A DNA stretch of 64,000 nt from Cricetomys ansorgei (GCA_026225945.1 JAMJFZ010002884.1:1922001-1986000), one strand, 5' to 3'. Shown: positions 36,649 to 48,755, counted from the first letter of the stretch. Program-made: numbers and translations. Notes: a model not told the origin generated them from the letters alone.

Positions 36649-36855
36649 TGTGGGAGATGTTTGATTGCTTATGATCTGCACCTGAGGAGTTCTGAATTAA
36701 TAAATACACCTGAGCTCAGATGCTCAGGGTTCCACTGTCAAGAATTGTTCTAGCCATAGTGGTGGTTCCCTCTGCTCAGGTCTGGCAGTGCATCCACATA
36801 TGAGAATGCCTCTTTGTCTTCTTTGGTGAGCAGCCACAGTAGGCTAACAACTACA
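36649..36855 (+). repeat. Left LTR of the 36.6-38.4 kb element
   Basis: Starts TGTGGGAGATG, ends CTACA. AATAAA lies at 36699-36704, only about 50 bp from the left end, so U3 would be unusually short, or AATTAATAAATA acts as a TATA-like site instead. Confidence 0.6.
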
Positions 36856-36857
36856 AA

Positions 36858-36876
36858 TGGCACACAAATATGGGAC
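36858..36876 (+). promoter_or_regulatory. Primer-binding-site-like sequence (tRNA-Lys type)
   Basis: TGGCACACAAATATGGGAC differs from lysine-tRNA primer-binding sites mostly by G-to-A type changes and a one-base gap. Correct spacing (2 nt) after the LTR end. Confidence 0.5.
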
Positions 36877-37016
36877 AGGACATCAAGCCAGCTAATCCAA
36901 CATGGAGACAAGGAAAAGGAGAAAGAAACTCCAGACCTGACAGAGTCTGATCAAGTGCGCTCAGGGAAGCTATCAGATGATAGAGATGAAGGTGTTATTT
37001 GAAGGCTCCTAAAGGA

Positions 37017-37021
<5 letters not shown>

Positions 37022-37075
<54 letters not shown>
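37022..37075. repeat. (GA)n microsatellite inside the LTR element
   Basis: About 26 GA units. Confidence 0.96.
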
Positions 37076-37081
<6 letters not shown>

Positions 37082-37213
37082 TAAGCCTCTATGAAGAAAA
37101 AAGGCTGTGAAATTAGTAAATAAATGAGAAAGAAAGCTCTGAGGCGAGAGCCACAGAATGGAGGCCTTTAGAAAAGAAAATTCAGCTGGGAACAGGAAAA
37201 AGCAGGGTTCTTA

Positions 37214-37719
37214 TTGCTTTTCCAGATCATTGAGCCTACGCTCTCTGCCATTCCTGGTGATAACATATTGTTTCACAAACTGAGTTTTCTGATAGCTGTG
37301 TTATATATGTGTGAAGCTCAAGATGTTGTGTTTGAGGTCTATGAAGAAGGGTATATGTTTCCCCCTAGCGGTGGTAAAAAAGAACACCAAACTGCCATAC
37401 TGTTTCATCTGGAGATTCTTCCCACAGGCACAGAACCCCCTGCTGTTGTGGAAGCTGGAGCTTGGAGCAAAAAAAACGCTTAGTTAAACTGACCAGTTTA
37501 TTTTTTCCTGCAAACCTGACTAAGAGAAAGACAAGCTATACAGATACTGGTGATAGCAATGAGAACTCCACCCACAAGGAGACATTTACTGCAGACAAAG
37601 TGATCAGTTATTTTTCCAGCAAACCAGACTCTATCTTAAAACCTGGAAAGTGTTTCCTCAGGGTCAACACACAGAAACTGTCTTCCAGAACTTGCCAAGG
37701 TTGTATCTCATGCTGGTAG
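37214..37719 (+). pseudogene. Two abutting short frames inside the LTR element
   Basis: Frames 37214-37483 (89 codons) and 37462-37719 (85 codons) overlap by 22 nt around an A8 run (37469-37476). Both begin at TTG, not ATG. Just upstream, 'tattgcttttccag' resembles a splice acceptor. No retroviral or host domain was recognised. The arrangement could be the remains of one longer frame broken by an indel in the A run, or chance. Confidence 0.3.
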
Positions 37720-38193
37720 CCCAACTTGGTACTCTAAGACTAACCCAGGTGTTGCTGGTTTTGAAGGCATGACGAGTCTTTGGAGAGCAGCTGAGGCTTG
37801 GCACTGTAAGAGCTCAGGAGAGGCCATTGGTGAAGGTGCAGCCTCAGTGGCATTTGAAGGCCCAAAATGAAGGAGTCATGTAAAATAGTTAAGGCTTGGC
37901 ACTATGAAAAGAGCCTATGACAGGCTATTCACCAAGGGCAACCTGGTTGCAGCAAGGGACCCCAGAGTTCTGAAGATGCCAGTACCATGGGACAACCACC
38001 ACTAACAACAGCAACAGTAGTGGAGCCAGCCAGAACCTAGAAGACAAGCTGTGTGTGCTGTAGAGGGCAGAGACAGAGAAGTGATCCAAGTCCTTTGGAG
38101 GAGCCCAGAAGATCCTGAGTGAATTCCATATAATGGGATATTTATAATGTTTTTTTTTCTGCTGTCCAAAAACATTGTAAAAAGCTTGATAGA

Positions 38194-38401
38194 TGTGGAA
38201 GATGTTTGATTGCTTATGATCTGCACCTGAGGAGTTCTGAATAAAAACACCTGAGCTCAGATGCTCAAGGTTCCATTGTCGAGTATTACTCTAGCCATGG
38301 TGGTGGTTCCCTCTGCTGAGGTCTGGCAGGGCTTCCATGTATGAAAATACCTACTTGTCTCCTTGGTGAGCCACCTTGTAGACACACAGCCCACAGCTAC
38401 A
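38194..38401 (+). repeat. Right LTR of the 36.6-38.4 kb element
   Basis: Starts TGTGGAAGATG, ends CTACA. AATAAA at 38240-38245. The first 170 bp align well to the left copy; the last 40 bp align less well. Confidence 0.6.
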
Positions 38402-38504
38402 ATCTTTGATTATATTTGTTACGTATATATGTATGTGTATGTACATATATGTATCTATATCAGTGTACATATATATGTATACATATACACACATATATAT
38501 GTAT

Positions 38505-38570
<66 letters not shown>

Positions 38571-39620
38571 TACTGTGTCTTTTTTGTTGTTTATGTGTAT
38601 TTGCTTTCAAGGCTGGCCATTCTACATTGGACAACCAATAAGGGGGTTCATCCCCACTAGAGGTTAATTCTCTTTCTCTCAGCAATTGTTAGCTATCTGT
38701 CATTAATTGTCTAGGTGTGGGACACCATGAAATTTCCCCCTTCCAAATAAACATTGATATTGCTATTGCTCAGATCTTGTTTATGCAGGCATCTCTAGGA
38801 AAGGCTGTTTCACAGCAGCCTCCCTAATATTCTGGTTCATACACTCTTTCCACCCTTGCTTTCAAAATGTTCCCCAAGCCATAGATGCAGTTGTTGTGAT
38901 GTAGATATATCTGATGCAGCTGGACTCCTCACAGTCTGTTGATCTCTGCATTGTGTCCTGTTGTGGTTTTCTGTGGTGGTCTCCATTTGATGGGATGTCA
39001 TGGCTACATTTACCTGGGGGTTTAAATATGAGATTCAGAATGTAGTAAGGATTTATGCTAGTCTAGCAAAGTGAAGGTAGTAGATTCTTTTCTAAGGTCC
39101 AGGACCTCACTATCCTTAGGAAACTTGCTAAGTTTCTAGTCCCAGGCATGATTCCCTTCCTGTTGAGTGGGCCTTATGTCTAATTAGACAGCTGCTGTCT
39201 GCTATCAACTTGTGAACGCCACTTCTTGCACCTTCATGCATATCTTGGTAATTGTCCATCTTCATAGATGTTATAGCTGGATGGGACTGTTGAGTTCCTG
39301 CCTTCTCTTGGAGTTTTGTGTGTTATTTCCTGGAATTATAGAAGTTAGACCTCAGAAAAGAAGCTTGCAGATCAGATCCAGCTCAGGTCCTCTGGGTCAT
39401 GTGTCCTAAGAGTGTGGTGTCTTAAGTCATAGGGGACCACCCTCAACCACTGGGAGGCAACCAAGGGCTACATTGATAATCTATGTTGTTTTGGATGTCA
39501 CTTGGATTACCCAGTCCAACCCTCTGAAAGGATGTTTCTTGTATCTAATACTGGGGGTTTTGTTAGTCTATGGTTCTTATAGGGATCATTGTCAGCCCAA
39601 GTGACTTAACTTCCTTTAAG
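38402..39620 (-). mobile_element. Rodent L1 (Lx) fragment, reverse
   Basis: Order of landmarks: 'tggacaaccaataagggggt', 'gtctaggtgtgggacacc', 'cacagtctgttgatctctgc', 'ccttcctgttgagtgggcct', 'cagatccagctcaggtcctc', 'gggaggcaaccaaggg'. This is a common reverse-strand rodent L1 segment. The 38415-38569 part is a TA/TG microsatellite. Confidence 0.7.
38415..38569. repeat. (TATG)n/(TA)n microsatellite
   Basis: TATG/TACA units, then 27 consecutive TA units at about 38515-38568. The overlapping isoleucine/tyrosine-rich frames here are repeat artefacts. Confidence 0.97.
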
Positions 39621-39621
39621 A

Positions 39622-39648
39622 TATACATACATACATACATACATACAT
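39622..39648. repeat. (ATAC)n microsatellite
   Basis: Six ATAC units next to the L1 edge. Confidence 0.9.
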
Positions 39649-39814
39649 GTGTGTTAGATTATAAATCTTTTGATAAAATTTCTTTATCAAAATTCCACAT
39701 TTGACTCATTTTTCTATTCCATAATAACAAGATGATACGTAACACAAACAACATTTTCTTAACTGCCACTAATTTTAGTAGACAACTTAGAAATAAGAAT
39801 ACCCTAATTTGTGG

Positions 39815-40015
39815 TGTTGGGAAGATGACTCAGTCAGTAGTCAAGAACACTTGCTGCTCTTGGAGAGGATCTGTTCCCAGATCCCACGTGACTACATAAA
39901 ACCCACTGTAACTTCTATTTCCAAAGAATCAGGTGCAATGCCCTCTTCTGGCCTCTGAGGGCACTACATACATGTGGTATACAGACATACAAATAAGTAA
40001 AACAATAACATACAT
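39815..40015 (+). mobile_element. B2 SINE, forward
   Basis: 'gggaagatgactcagtcagt', 'aacacttgctgctcttggag', 'caatgccctcttctggcctc' and a CATACAAATAAGTAAAA tail. Confidence 0.8.
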
Positions 40016-40029
40016 GGATATAAAACAAA

Positions 40030-42235
40030 TATTAAGAGAATTTCCTGATTAAAAAGCCTCTAGAGTAAGATTAAGATGAATATTCGTCAGTGGAATGGAG
40101 TTTTCCTGGAGATTTTTCAGAAAAGCCAAACACAATTATTTTGGGTGGGTTTTGTAAAGGTTGAAACACATTCTGTTCTCTCTACTTATTATAAGGATTC
40201 AGAACTTTTCAATTTTTATATTTCTAGGTCTGCAATATTTTAAGGCTACCATGAATGTGAAGAGTGGGTTATTGGATTAGTGAATGTAAAATTGTCACAA
40301 TTTTTCCTATTTCTATCAAGATTGAGTTATTTTTCTTAAATTGGATTCTTGGATTATTACAGGGTTTGCTTAACTTCCTGAAAGGAATTTTTAGCATTCT
40401 TTGACAATTCTTCCAAGAATTTTCATAGCTTTTATAGAGGATCTGATTCATGTGACTTCTTACATACTATTATTGCAGAAATTAGGCTCATGTGATGAAT
40501 ATTTTTGCATTCCTCAAAATATTCTTCATCTTTGTCTGTCACATAGGTAAAACACTTGGAAAACAATTTTTAACCTTGTGAGTAAAACTTTTCAGAGGAG
40601 ACCAGAAACTGGCTTTGGAGGCTACAAGGCAAGACTTACTAAGGCCCATTATTCATAAAATTTTCAGTCTATACAATGACAATAGGATCTACACTGTTCT
40701 GTGTGAGAACTACATAATGGTACTTTTCATCTTTAAGCTGTTTTTCATCTAGTTGCATGTTGTGTTGTCACATATATGTTGCAGTCATTGTTCTCCTTAA
40801 TAACCTTCATGGAATCCTATACAGATTATCTGGGGCTCTTTTTTCTTGCAATTCTCATCCCTTTGGTCTGTCCTGTGATCTCTAGTTGCCTTGGTTTTCA
40901 CTTCATCTCTGTTTATTCATCGCAAAGAGGATAGGGAAACTCAAGATGACAAGCTTGGACAATTATAGAATCCTCCTCAATTTTTTCCCATCTCTCAGTG
41001 ACTACTGAGGCTGATATGTCCTTTCTATTTATTTTTGTTTGTTTCAAGTAGAAGGTGAGAATCAACTCTTGTTAGTTCATTTCGATCAGAAGCATAAGTC
41101 TGCTCTATGACATGCTTTTAAGTTTAAATCTGCATTGTTAATATTCCACCACTTCTTTATACTAGACAATCAATAAAATAATAAATCCAGCCCTGACTTG
41201 AAGCGTCTGCCAAATCATGAGGTATAAAAGAATCCCAAATATCATTTCTCAAGACCAATTTTAAGCTATTAAAAATATGTAATGTTTCTACTACAGAGAA
41301 GATTAAAAAATTAACTTCAGAAGCAAAAATAACAGTAAAATATAGCAAAGGAGAAGTAGGATCTGATATTTAAGTTACCACTTTGTTTTTACATGTTTAA
41401 GTGTAAGTTGAGATAATTTAATTTCAATACTAACCATATTGAAAATCAACTTTACAAATTTAAAAATCAACTACTTAGCCATCTGTATCATGCAACTGCC
41501 TCTATGTCTGAAAATTAGAATCACTGTGGAAGTCAGTTCAAGTCAGTAAGCAAGGAGGATAATTAGTTTATCCTTGCTCTGTGCTCACCAGGGTTTGGGG
41601 CTATCTTAAAAAATGCACATGTATACATTTGACCACCTCTTTCCCTCTAGAAAAACAAAATCCATGCTAAAACTTTTGATATTAAAAGTTCATTAAGATA
41701 GATCTTGACTCTTTTTTATTTCTAAGAATTACCTTTTAAGATGATAAATATTTCCTGTGACCAGAGATATATTAAGCCTTTTATTCACCTAACACCTTTA
41801 TAGATACGAAGTAGCTAAATAAGAACAAAGCCAATATCATTGGTCCATAGGGTTTGTGCTTGGTAGGTATAGTAAAAACAGATATAGAAGAAAAATTAAA
41901 AGGGAAAAAAGTAGAAATGTTCAAATTAAAATGTGTCTCTTGTATTTTATTTCAGAGCATCAGTTCTGAAATACTCACATATACTAAAGAATGCAAGACA
42001 ATAACTAAGCCCTCTTGTCTTGGCTCAATTGCCCATTAGTGTGAAACGTCACATGAGCTGCTAGCTCTCTGTCTTACCTGTCTTCTTGATAACATACTAA
42101 TTTTAGGGAGAGAATTTGAAGGAAGAAAAAGATAAGTCCATCACAACCTTCTAACTTAAATATATCTTTGCAATAGTAGCAAAATTGGAAATACTAAAAA
42201 GTGGAGGATATACAGCAGTTCATATAAAAACAGAA
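40030..42235. other. AT-rich; no gene recognised
   Basis: More than 2 kb without a confident repeat. A lysine/asparagine-rich 60-codon reverse frame (40269-40451) is too short and too biased to call. Confidence 0.4.
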
Positions 42236-42239
42236 AGCT

Positions 42240-44160
42240 CATGGTGAAAAGCTGAAGAAAAGTTTGGATGATTGATTTGATAAGTAAATTAAGGTCTGCA
42301 ATACCAAGGAAGAAGTCAGGAAAACAACCCTATTCATAATTCCCTTAAAAACATTAAAATAAACCTAACCAAGGAAATGAAAGACTTCTAAAGAAAAGAA
42401 AACTTTAAAACACTGCAGAAGATTGAGGAAGATATTAGAACATGGAAGACCTTTCATGTTTCTGGATTGAAGGATTTAGTCTTGTGAAAATGGCTGTATT
42501 CTATCTTAAGCAATCTACATCAAATTTTTCATCAATTTTCATTAAAATTCCAATGACATTCTTCAGAGAAATAGAAAATGCAGTCTTAAAGTTCACATGG
42601 AAGAGACTGGGAGATGGCTCAGTTGGTAAGACCACTTGCCACCAAACCTGATGACCTGAGTCTAATCTCTGGGATTCTCGTGGTAGAAGATGAGAACCAA
42701 CTCCCACAGTTTGTCTTCTGGCCACACACACATACTACTATACTACACGTGTGTTCATATACAAGCACACTACATAAATCTATAAGATGCAATAAAAACT
42801 TTCAAAATCACATGGAAGTACAAAAGGCCCTAGATAACCAAAGCAATTCTAACTGAAAAACATGCTGGGGGTATCAGCACACTTGACTTCAAGCATACTA
42901 CAGAATGTTATAAAACAACTTGGAACTGACACCAACACAGACACAAAAATCTACAGACTAGAAGAACGGGGAATCCAGATATTAGTCCTTGCAACTTCGA
43001 CTATGTGTTGTGACACAAGTGCCAAAAAGATATATTAGGGAAAAGACAGCCTCTTCAAAAGAAAAGGTGCTAGGGAAACTAGCTATCCACGCTAAGAAGA
43101 ATGAGATTAGATCTCTCCTTTGCTCTTTACAAAAACCAACTTCAACTGGATCAAAAACTCTGAAAGTGTTTGATGGAAAACTAGGGGAAGCACTTTAAGA
43201 TATAGGCATAGGCAATGACTTTCTAAATATGATTCCAGTTACTCCAGAAACAATGTCAGCGAGTGACAAATGGGATTTCATGAAATTAAAATTTTCTGCA
43301 CAGCAGTTGAGTGACCATACAACCTACAGAATGGAAGAAATCTTTGCTACCTATGCATCTGACAAAGGATTAATTTCTAAATATACAAAGAACTCAAAAA
43401 AACCAAACAATAAAAAATCATGAATCCAATCAGTAAATGGCTACTGAAGTGAATGAACTACATTCAAAAGATGAAATACAAATGGCTAATAAACATATAA
43501 AAAGTGTTCGGCCTCACTAGTCATCAAAAATGCAAATTTAAACAACTTTGAAATTCCATTTCATCCCAGTCAAAATGACAGTCTGTGGGGAGCAGATGAA
43601 ACCCTGGGTATGTTTTGTTGATATGACCACAGCCATGGCAAGGAAACCAGCCATGGCAAACACTAGCAAGGATATCAGCAAAAGAGAGCACTTATATCCT
43701 GCTTGTGGGAATGTAAACTAGTCCAGCCACCGTTAAAGCTAAGTTATGGAACCAACCAAGGTATCCAACAAAAGAGCAATAAATAAATAAATAGTATATA
43801 TTATCAATGAGTATTTTTATATCCATAAAGAATGAAGCTCTATCATTTTCAGGGAATGGGTGTGACTGGAAATAATTGTATCCAACTTATCAAAGCAGTC
43901 TCAGAAACACAATTATGTTTTATCTCATTGGTGGTTCCTAGATTTTGTATAGATGCACAAATCATTTATGTATATATGAAAGTGGAAGTGAAATTGTCTA
44001 GGGAAACAAATGAAACTAATCGGGGCTAGTAGAAAGAAGAACACTAGAAGGCACGAGGCACTATGCGTTGCATACAGTATATATTAGTATGAAGATATCT
44101 TTATGTTTCAGCACTAGGTATAATAGAAATTATAAATACACAATGAAATTTTCAAATAAA
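42240..44160 (+). mobile_element. L1 LINE, 3' part (ORF2 end and 3' UTR), forward
   Basis: Order is clean: 'aataaacctaaccaaggaaa', 'cattaaaattccaatgacat', 'gataaccaaagcaattctaa', 'gatataggcataggcaatga', 'cagtaaatggctactgaagt', 'catttcatcccagtcaaaat', 'gtatccaacaaaagagcaat'. Many stops, so inactive. A B3 SINE interrupts it at 42604-42807. Confidence 0.85.
42604..42807 (+). mobile_element. B3 SINE inserted in L1
   Basis: 'actgggagatggctcagttg', 'gatgacctgagtctaatctc', 'gatgagaaccaactcccaca'. The perfect 11-bp duplication TCACATGGAAG lies at 42593-42603 and 42808-42818. Confidence 0.88.
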
Positions 44161-44204
44161 TAGATGTACAAGTTAATGAGTAAATAGTCTATTAGTTTTT
44201 TGTC

Positions 44205-44330
44205 TTTCTTCATTTATTTTTACATGGTGTTTCATTATGTAGCCAAGTTGGCCCATGAATCTGTGGCTCTCCTGTCTTAGCCACCCAAGTGCTGAGATAT
44301 CAGCAGTACATGTCACCATACATCATACAC
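44205..44330 (-). mobile_element. Degenerate B1 SINE, reverse
   Basis: 'gtgtttcattatgtagccaa', 'ggctctcctgtcttagccac' and 'caagtgctgagatatcagca'. Confidence 0.5.
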
Positions 44331-44374
44331 AACAAAATTGCCATTTTGGCAAATTTATAAATAATGGTTTTTAT

Positions 44375-44595
44375 GGGGTGGAGAGATGGTTCAACAGTTA
44401 AGAACATTTGCCACTCTTCCAGAGGCCCCAATTAGCATCCACATCTGGCAGGCTCATAATTACCTGCAACTCCAGGTCCAAAGATTCCAACACCCAGTTC
44501 TAGCCTCAATATGTACCTGCACATACTTGGCATATATTCACACAGAAACACATACATATACAAAAATAAAAAAAGAAGTCTTTTTTGTTTTTTTT
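44375..44595 (+). mobile_element. B2 SINE, forward, with a B1 in its tail
   Basis: 'gggtggagagatggttcaac', 'ccacatctggcaggctcata', then the A-rich tail. The tail appears to resume after the B1 as 'aaataaatctttaaaatgat' near 44740. Confidence 0.75.
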
Positions 44596-44737
44596 TTTCA
44601 AGACAGGGTTTCTCTGTTGTAACTCTGGCTGTCCTGGAACTCACTCTGTAGGCCAGGCTGGCCTCGAACTCACAGAGATCCTCCTGCCTCTGCCTCCCAG
44701 TGCTGGGATTAAAGGTGTGCACCACCCCTGCCTGGCA
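44596..44737 (-). mobile_element. B1 SINE, reverse
   Basis: T-rich tail, 'agacagggtttctctgttgt', 'aggccaggctggcctcgaac', 'tgctgggattaaaggtgtgc'. Full length. Confidence 0.9.
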
Positions 44738-45009
44738 GAAATAAATCTTTAAAATGATGGTTTTGCTCAGGGTTATCACTATGAAACTATAAGTAGGTAA
44801 TAGTAAATCATAGTTCATTAGAAAATTTAACAAATATGTATAATGTACACACAGTTTTTAATACCTTTGAGAAAGCAGAGTGCTAAGAGCCATATCAACC
44901 CCTTTAATCACGCTCACTGAAAAGTTGGTAGACCAACATTTGCTAAGCAGGCAGTGCCAGTTCCCAAGTAAGTGATACTAGACTCCAGTGACAGAACATA
45001 ATAGTGCTT

Positions 45010-45148
<139 letters not shown>

Positions 45149-45149
45149 T

Positions 45150-45555
45150 TTAAGATTCTTGCATTTCCTACTAGCCCCAAACCTGCCTACCATAGGTAGA
45201 GGTTTGTGACATCAGTTCTACCACTCTAGAAAGAATTAGATGAATGGAGTTGTTCCAATCTGCAGAGCAATTAGACTATGAGAGCCTCTGGATTTCTGTA
45301 CTTTTCTAAGCTGTAAGGAAATTTAAAATGAGAAAGTCTCTTCTACCAAAAAGAGAATGTAGGTATGCTGTGTAAGCATCAGGCATCTTGGTAAAAATCC
45401 ACAAAGGCAGAACCATCTGGGTCCTAAATGGAGTGTTGGTGGCTCTGTCTCCAAACACAACATAAAGTGGAGCCTTGGAATGTCTGCAGAGAAAACCCAT
45501 GAAAAGCTTTCTGCTGCAATCACTACCTTTTGTAAAATTCTTCCAGTAGGTGAAA
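45150..45555. other. No gene or confident repeat seen
   Basis: The 147-codon reverse frame 45306-45749 runs from here into a MIR and has no recognised domain, so it is not called. Confidence 0.45.
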
Positions 45556-45559
45556 AAGC

Positions 45560-45765
45560 CTGATATGTGGAATCTGGAAATTTGGGTTATGATCCTGATT
45601 CTGCCATTTATTAGCACTGGAGTCTTCGAGTCATTCATTTCTGTGATGCTAAAAATACTCAAGGCGGATGATGATTCTGTGACATAGACAAGGATAAGTG
45701 AAAGTTTAATGAGATAATGTGTACAAAAGAAATTGGTAACTATTAGCAAAAAGATAGAGAGGATT
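45560..45765 (+). mobile_element. MIR SINE, forward
   Basis: 'gggttatgatcctgattctg', 'ccatttattagcactggagt' and 'gtttaatgagataatgtgta'. Confidence 0.55.
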
Positions 45766-45769
45766 AAAA

Positions 45770-48600
45770 GCCAGGTGACTTTAGAGACAATTCACCGGGA
45801 GGGACAGAGGCCAAGAGGGACTTTTCTAATGAGAGACACAAGGTCTAGCATTCAAGAAAATCTGAAAGTAAATAAAAGTCCCAAAGAGCACAGTACATTA
45901 TAAACTTACAGACTTTAGTCTGCTGAGCTGCTTACTATAAAATGTGGTCACCCAATGTGACTAACTAAATGCTACTTCAAAAAGATTCAGGTCAACTGAT
46001 GTTAGTCAAGTGACAGTTCCATGAATCACTAGTGATGTTCAGATCGCACCAAACTGTCTGCCAGGAGAAAAAAATCTGAGGAAGTCATGAATTTATGTTC
46101 ACAAACTGAAAACAATTTAGTTCATGGGTGGAATTTTGTCCATTTCAGGGTTCCTAATTATAAATTTCTCTTAGCCCTTTAGTGATTACTAGCGTACATT
46201 CACTCGTGGCATCGCTGTCAGCTTGCTTTTTATCATGGTGTCACATGTGTACTTTTATTTTCGCGTGCTAGCATAAATTTCCTGTAGTCATATCAGAGTG
46301 TACTACGTATTGTCTCAATCTCACCATCAAAAGCCAAGAGGCTTTTTCCCACAAGGAAGATGGTCGGATGAAGGATGGTAGATGCAAGACAAGGCAATTG
46401 TAACCTGAGACAGTCTGTGAGAGAGGAAAGAAATCACTGAAAAGCCAAGATTGTCAAGATGAGCAATTTACATCTGTATTTAATGAAGAGAATGGGGTAC
46501 ATAGAGAGGAAGAGGAGGAGGAGTCAGGACATAAAACATTTGCTAAGCAGGCTATTGTACATGTTACTGTCTTCTGTTTATGTAAAGTTGGGTGCGTATT
46601 GAGGAACTAGGTGAAATGCTTAAAAAGTGGAGTAAGCCCACATCAGTAATTATATGGGGTCCATAAAGAGCATCCTGACTAATAAGTAATGTGCCATCCA
46701 GATGTGAGAACTGCCAGAGTTACTTGTGGATGACAGTGATATAGGTTGCATTAATAATAGAAATAATAGGCATAATCTTTGTTCTTGAAAGGGACAATGG
46801 AGGAAAATATCTCTTCTAACAAAGCAATCCTTAGACTGGAGTAGAAGAAAGACCTTGTCTGATTCCCCTTATGATGCAAATCAAAGATTACAATGATCCA
46901 TTAAGATGGCAAAATGACTACTATTTCTGGAAGTCAGCACTGAGGAGGCTACAGTGACAAAACACAGAAAATCAGAACAACTTCTTTGATGCTAGTCCTC
47001 CTCTACCTTTGCAGAAGGCTCTTAATATTGGACTGAACTCAATGCAGGAGAATGGGGATTCTATCTCTATTATCTAATATATTTAATCAATAAGAAAAGC
47101 AATCACTGATAGTTTAGCCTTCAAACTTCATTTATTCTGGCTGAATTATCCTGTCTGCCATTCTGTATCAAGTATATAAGTGACTGACAATTTTGCTCTT
47201 GCTTGGTGCTATACAAAACCCAGAGGATTCTAAGTAATGTAAATGTCACTAATGCTTTGAAAACATCTATTATATTAATAAGTAGTTGATTTTAAGCCCA
47301 TCATTGATCTGAACACATGTTTTCCTTATCTTCTTCAAATGATAGTGAAGACAATGTAGACATAGGTCTTACCTGAATTCATCCTTCAAGTGAGTGAAGA
47401 GCTGGAACTAGAATCATTTCTAGAACATACTCTCCATTTGTGCTATTTGCCACATAGCAGTACATATTAGTCAATCTGTCTAAGTCACTGTGATGTGATT
47501 TTTCTCTTTTGTTTTGAAGCTGTACTATTGTGACATCCCAATTAAAATGTTGCATGTTGGACTGGGCAAGGAAGGAAATAATTTAACGATTTTGCAGGAA
47601 ACATGAACTTGTATAAAACTAAAAATCTTTGGGTAAAACAAGGGTGACCTGATTCTAGAGAACCCAATATGCAAAATGAGAAAGTTACAAAACAGTCATG
47701 TGGAAGGTGATTGCATTTATAAGAGAGTACTCTGCAGAACTCCCTGCGTGCATTTAAGCATTTGAGGTTGTTACTTAGCAGAACACTCGGGGACAGAGAA
47801 AAAAAGTTAAATGCAAAGATCCACTGCCAAATGAAGAGCAAAAGGATGAGATAAGCATCTTTGAAGTAATAATGGCAGTCAGGAAGAAATAGAATCTCTT
47901 CAACAGAAACTCAATTTACCTTTACAATATTAGGGCCTGGTAATCAGCCTTGTATGCAGCCTTTCTCAGTCACTCAGATATCAGTACTCCCAATCCTAAG
48001 CATAGACCCGGGTATTATCTTGTGCTTCCCCCTATGTCTCATGTCCTCTAGTCTGTTATCAAGTTTTCTTTTAATCCCTCCTTTGAAGTAACTCTAAAAG
48101 TCTCCTCTTTTCGATTTTAGATAGGATTCCTTTCATTTGTAGCATAAGTTCCATTCTGTCACAATTTAGTTCTCCATTGGCACAGCCATTTGGAATCACT
48201 TTATACATCTTTCTTGACTTCTTTCTTCTTTAAGAACTTAAGAGGGTGTCCCAGTGCCTAGCTTCTCAACCATATTTTCAATATTTTCCAACAAGTAGCT
48301 GGCTGTACCTTACCTATTCCTATTTCCTTTCTTTTCAAACATAGCCCTACTCAAGATAGTAAAAATTCTCATCCTGGACTTCTGATGTAATGGATAGTCT
48401 CCCAGCTCCTATAGCTGTCTATTCAAATCCTACCCAACCTTAAAGATTCAACTCAGGTTCTAGTCATTTATTTATTTTCCTACCTACCCCACCTACCCCT
48501 CTAACTCAACTTAATATTAACCTTTATAATTTTTATTTAGTGACAGCTATGCTCAAAGCATTGACCTCTTGTTTTGTTTTGTTTTGATATTGAAAAAATT
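45770..48600. other. Repeat-poor stretch; no gene recognised
   Basis: Nearly 3 kb without a confident repeat. 46190-46268 has a local CpG cluster (see findings). The 99-codon reverse frame 47542-47841 has no motif. Confidence 0.45.
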
Positions 48601-48755
48601 GCCGGTCGTGGTAGTACAGATGTGGATGCTTAACCGTTGGGAGGTCGAGGCAGCAGCATCTGGAGTTCAGGCCATTCTTGCCTACGTAGTAAGTTTATGG
48701 TCAGCTTGGACTACCAGAGACCCTGTATTAAGACAACAACAAAATAAATGGTAGG
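48601..48755 (+). mobile_element. B1 SINE (PB1-like), forward
   Basis: 'gccggtcgtggtagtacaga', 'gttgggaggtcgaggcagca' and 'accagagaccctgtattaag'. Confidence 0.7.

Larger units (their letters stand above)
36649..38401 (+). mobile_element. Candidate non-autonomous LTR retrotransposon
   Basis: Two direct repeats of 207 and 208 bp (36649-36855, 38194-38401), roughly 85-90% identical by eye, both beginning TGTGG and ending CTACA. They enclose about 1.34 kb. A lysine-tRNA-like primer-binding site sits two bases after the left repeat. Internal sequence lacks recognisable gag, protease, polymerase or envelope motifs and contains a GA microsatellite, a captured-looking or anonymous mid-section, and a 3' part with phrases familiar from rodent ERV internal sequence. 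No clear polypurine tract or target-site duplication was found. Alternatives are an old internally deleted ERV or an unrelated local duplication. Confidence 0.6.

Noticed and set aside
38363..38685. Overlapping tyrosine/isoleucine-rich frames on both strands
   Set aside because: Artefacts of the (TA)n/(TATG)n microsatellite.
44432..44833. 133-codon reverse frame
   Set aside because: It translates B2 and B1 SINE sequence. The peptide has the usual antisense-B1 character.
45306..45749. 147-codon reverse frame
   Set aside because: It overlaps a MIR SINE, shows no recognised domain and no coding-like composition.
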